Part shown: in pieces, positions 61,974-64,000 of the stretch
How positions within the stretch are numbered: position 1 is the stretch's first letter
Layout of the letters: every line of letters begins with the position of its first letter
Source of the DNA: Dryocola sp. LX212
GTDB taxonomy: Bacteria > Pseudomonadota > Gammaproteobacteria > Enterobacterales > Enterobacteriaceae
NCBI GenBank assembly: GCA_041504365.1
Contig: CP167917.1
Location: 2,232,001-2,296,000 of the forward strand
Direction of reading: 5' to 3'
DNA length: 64,000 nucleotides
The notes under the pieces: generated by a model
Told to the model about the DNA's origin: nothing
The model's database searches: none
The model's input: the letters and a program-made list of their open reading frames with translations, nothing else
Program-made: the position numbers and the translations under genes

Positions 61974-62474
61974 TTAGTCAAATACGCCATTAATAATGGT
62001 GGTTACGATAGCCGTACTGAGCGCAACCAGCACCAAATCGTCCCCGATCGCCTGCCATTCGTAGCCGGGATAATACGGCAGCTGGTCAAGCATCGAGCGG
62101 GGTACGGCCTTTTTGGCTATTCCCGGAGGAAGAGGTTTACCTCTTGCAAGGTTTTTGGCGATGCCGGGAGGCAGAGATTTATAGCCGGTCAGGCCATAGT
62201 TAACCGCCAGGCTACGTGCATCTTTAAAGCTGATGTCCGAATCCACGTGATCCGGCTTGCCATAGTTCTTACGGCTGCCGTGATCCTGGTCAGACTTTCC
62301 GTTGCCCTGCCCGCCTTTGTTGCTATGAGCGTTACCGTGCCCTTGATTACCGCTATTGCCATTACCGTTCCCGTTGCCATTTCCGTTACCCGGATTAGCA
62401 AAAACGGGAGCAGTAAACAGCGCCAGTGAAACAACTACGGTGACAGCTGAAAGTAATCCTCGACGCTTAAACAT
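61974..62474 (-). CDS. CigR-like exported protein with Gly/Asn-rich linker
   Basis: A 166-residue protein with signal peptide (MFKRRGLLSAVTVVVSLALF, cleavage near VFA-NP). A low-complexity NGNGNGNGN/GNQGHGN stretch follows, then a folded part with ARSLAVNYGLTGYKSLPPGI, ARGKPLPPGIAKK and LPYYPGYEWQAIGDDLVLV, ending in a hydrophobic segment STAIVTTIINGVF. This matches the Salmonella CigR family (named as an anti-virulence regulator). The C-terminus probably anchors in the membrane. It has its own terminator; the role here is unknown. Confidence 0.87.
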   Translation of the reverse strand: MFKRRGLLSAVTVVVSLALFTAPVFANPGNGNGNGNGNGNSGNQGHGNAHSNKGGQGNGKSDQDHGSRKNYGKPDHVDSDISFKDARSLAVNYGLTGYKSLPPGIAKNLARGKPLPPGIAKKAVPRSMLDQLPYYPGYEWQAIGDDLVLVALSTAIVTTIINGVFD

Positions 62475-62779
62475 AAATCACCCCGTAATATATGACCGTT
62501 CTATTCAGAATATGTGTGCACTGCCCCTCCAGCAACCTTATTAATCTTATTTTTGTAATGCTCCCGGTTACCTATCGCATCTTTAAGGTCTTCCGGGCAG
62601 TATTGGCAGCGGAATTGGCCCGTGAATGCCTGCGGGGTTTGCTATCAAGTAAACGGCGAAGCATTTTCCCTCATCGTTCCTATACTGAGATGACTTAGCA
62701 GGAAGCCCGGCGAAATAATAAAACAGGTAAACTGAACCGGCGCTCCACAATGAGTTCAACTCCTTTAAGGAATGCATTG

Positions 62780-63820
62780 ATGAAATCCAGCCCCAACTTT
62801 TGGATTAAAGCCTGCTGCATAGGCATTGTGATTATCGCATCGACGAACGTCAAAGCAGCCGAACGAGCGCCACAGGTGAAATATGAGGCAGGAACGCTAC
62901 CGGAAAAATGGCGTACCGGCGGCCCGGAATGCACCACTTTCCGCGACGATTTTCAGGTGCACCAGTACAACGAAAATTTTTATATTCTGCGGGAATCAGG
63001 CTGTGTGCATACCGAGAAACCTTTCCTTTATCTTTTGTTCGGAAAAGACCGGGCGATTCTCTTTGATACCGGCGCGGGGAAAGACACCGACCCGACTACA
63101 GGCCGCGTGCCTGACGTTGTGGGAGCCGTCGACAGCGTCATAAATCTATGGCTGAAAAAAAACCATCGCCAGTCTGTTCCCTTAGTCGTCACGCACCTGC
63201 ATTCGCACTTCGATCATATCTGGGGAGACGCGCAGTTTATCAAGCGTCCTGATACCACCTTCGTTAAGCCGGGCGATGTGGAGACGCTGAAGCAATTCTT
63301 TGGCATTCATAAGTGGCCGGAGGAGACAGGACGTTTCGATCTTGGTGGGCGAGTTCTGGATATTATTCCAACGCCCGGACATGACGCGACCAGCATCGCC
63401 GTCTATGACCGACAGACAGCCATACTGTTGACTGGCGATGTGCTGTATCCCGGAAGGCTGTATATCAATGAGCGAAATCCAGATCTTATGCAAGCAAGCG
63501 CACAGCGCCTGGTCGATTTCACCGCTACCCGTCCGGTTGCGCAGATACTTGGTACGCATGTTGAACGTCGCGCGCCCTACTATGATTACCCAAGGGGGAC
63601 GCACTATGCCCCTGAAGAGTTCCCGCTTCAGATGGGCAGAGCCAGTTTACTGGAGCTGCTGGAAGCAACGAAGCTGCGTAGCGGGCAAGGCAGCCATAGC
63701 CATATCACCCAGAAGGCCTATCGCGATTTTACACTCTGCGGCGTTTACCCCATTTGTGAGCCGGTAAACGCGCCAGCCAGTACGGAGCAGATAAACGATC
63801 TTAGCGAGGCATTGCCCTGA
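62780..63820 (+). CDS. Exported metallo-beta-lactamase-fold hydrolase
   Basis: A 346-residue protein with an N-terminal signal segment (IKACCIGIVIIASTNVKAA, cleavage near KAA-ER). The metal motif HLHSHFDHIWG (HxHxDH type), IIPTPGHDATSIAVYDRQ and LLTGDVLYPGRLY give the MBL-fold zinc sites, with a late His in LGTHVERRAPYYDYP. True beta-lactamase activity is not implied; lactonase, phosphodiesterase or arylsulfatase-type roles are open. ATG 62780 (AAGGA 8 bases upstream) is preferred to 62750. It is divergent from the CigR-like gene. Confidence 0.88.
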   Translation: MKSSPNFWIKACCIGIVIIASTNVKAAERAPQVKYEAGTLPEKWRTGGPECTTFRDDFQVHQYNENFYILRESGCVHTEKPFLYLLFGKDRAILFDTGAGKDTDPTTGRVPDVVGAVDSVINLWLKKNHRQSVPLVVTHLHSHFDHIWGDAQFIKRPDTTFVKPGDVETLKQFFGIHKWPEETGRFDLGGRVLDIIPTPGHDATSIAVYDRQTAILLTGDVLYPGRLYINERNPDLMQASAQRLVDFTATRPVAQILGTHVERRAPYYDYPRGTHYAPEEFPLQMGRASLLELLEATKLRSGQGSHSHITQKAYRDFTLCGVYPICEPVNAPASTEQINDLSEALP

Positions 63821-63954
63821 ACGAACGTTTTTTGCCCTATCTCGTTGATAATTAAATTACAGCGAGGAATTTGAGAGATAGAGATAGGGTAAACTTCCGG
63901 ATGGCTGCAAGGCAAGGATGCCAAAAATATGACCGACTCACCAATTCTGGAACA

Positions 63955-64000
63955 ATGATGAGACTCAAGCAAATTACTTTTTCGGCACTCTGTTCAGCGC
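63955..64000 (+). CDS. Start of an exported protein, cut by the window end
   Basis: The frame from the ATG at 63955 (or 63958) reads MMRLKQITFSALCSA, a signal-peptide-like start with two adjacent ATG codons. Only 15 codons are inside the window, so the product cannot be identified. Confidence 0.5.
   Translation, partial: MMRLKQITFSALCSA

Overview
The window looks like chromosome of an enterobacterium (Enterobacteriaceae; the genus cannot be settled by eye). Many products match Escherichia coli K-12 proteins along their whole length (YdcR, PatD, OrtT, YqfB, YqjH, Tsr, TyrP, PgaABCD, DigH, ArsB), but gene order differs from E. coli. Coding is dense and fairly GC-rich, with AT-richer patches in accessory stretches. 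I saw no rRNA, tRNA or CRISPR array.

The window lies in the replication terminus. A 28-bp dif site for XerC/XerD sits at 43334-43361, differing from E. coli dif at one base. Every FtsK-orienting octamer (KOPS, GGGNAGGG) I found points toward it: four on the + strand to its left and four on the - strand to its right. A perfect MatP site (matS) lies at 1747-1759 and a one-mismatch copy at 53782-53794.

Layout. (1) 0.4-5.1 kb: ydcR, an acetyltransferase gene, a toxin-antitoxin pair, patD and ortT, without the ydcSTUV transporter that lies between ydcR and patD in E. coli. (2) 5.3-14.5 kb: a frameshifted nickel/cobalt exporter, then a peptide-type ABC uptake operon with an M20 hydrolase and an ornithine-cyclodeaminase-family enzyme; its probable ATPase is convergent and its GntR regulator divergent. 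(3) 14.7-21 kb: an Rrf2 regulator facing a flavoprotein across a 19-bp perfect inverted repeat, then yqfB, a ydcH-like gene, yqjH with a yqjI-like regulator, and the serine chemoreceptor gene tsr with a sigma-28 promoter. (4) 21.3-28.2 kb: a seven-gene operon (two luciferase-type monooxygenases, M20 deacylase, GNAT, ABC transporter) with the composition of the Bacillus yxe/ytm-type S-substituted cysteine salvage operons, ending in a remnant of a second binding-protein gene.

(5) 28.3-30.2 kb: a TetR regulator and tyrP. (6) 30.8-38.9 kb: pgaABCD (poly-N-acetylglucosamine biofilm polysaccharide), apparently extended by a DUF2231 membrane protein and a sorbosone-dehydrogenase-like lipoprotein. 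(7) 39-43.2 kb: digH, an AI-2E-family permease and a secreted alpha/beta hydrolase. (8) 43.3-50 kb: dif followed by an accessory stretch with a degraded ISNCY-type transposase, a DUF3300 protein with tandem repeats, two small exported proteins, arsRBC and a StbDE-type toxin-antitoxin pair. (9) 50-64 kb: a roughly 2,870-residue cyclic beta-1,2-glucan synthase, a GFA-family protein, an ABC-F ATPase, a VOC protein, a CigR-like protein, an exported metallo-beta-lactamase-fold enzyme and the first codons of a further exported protein.
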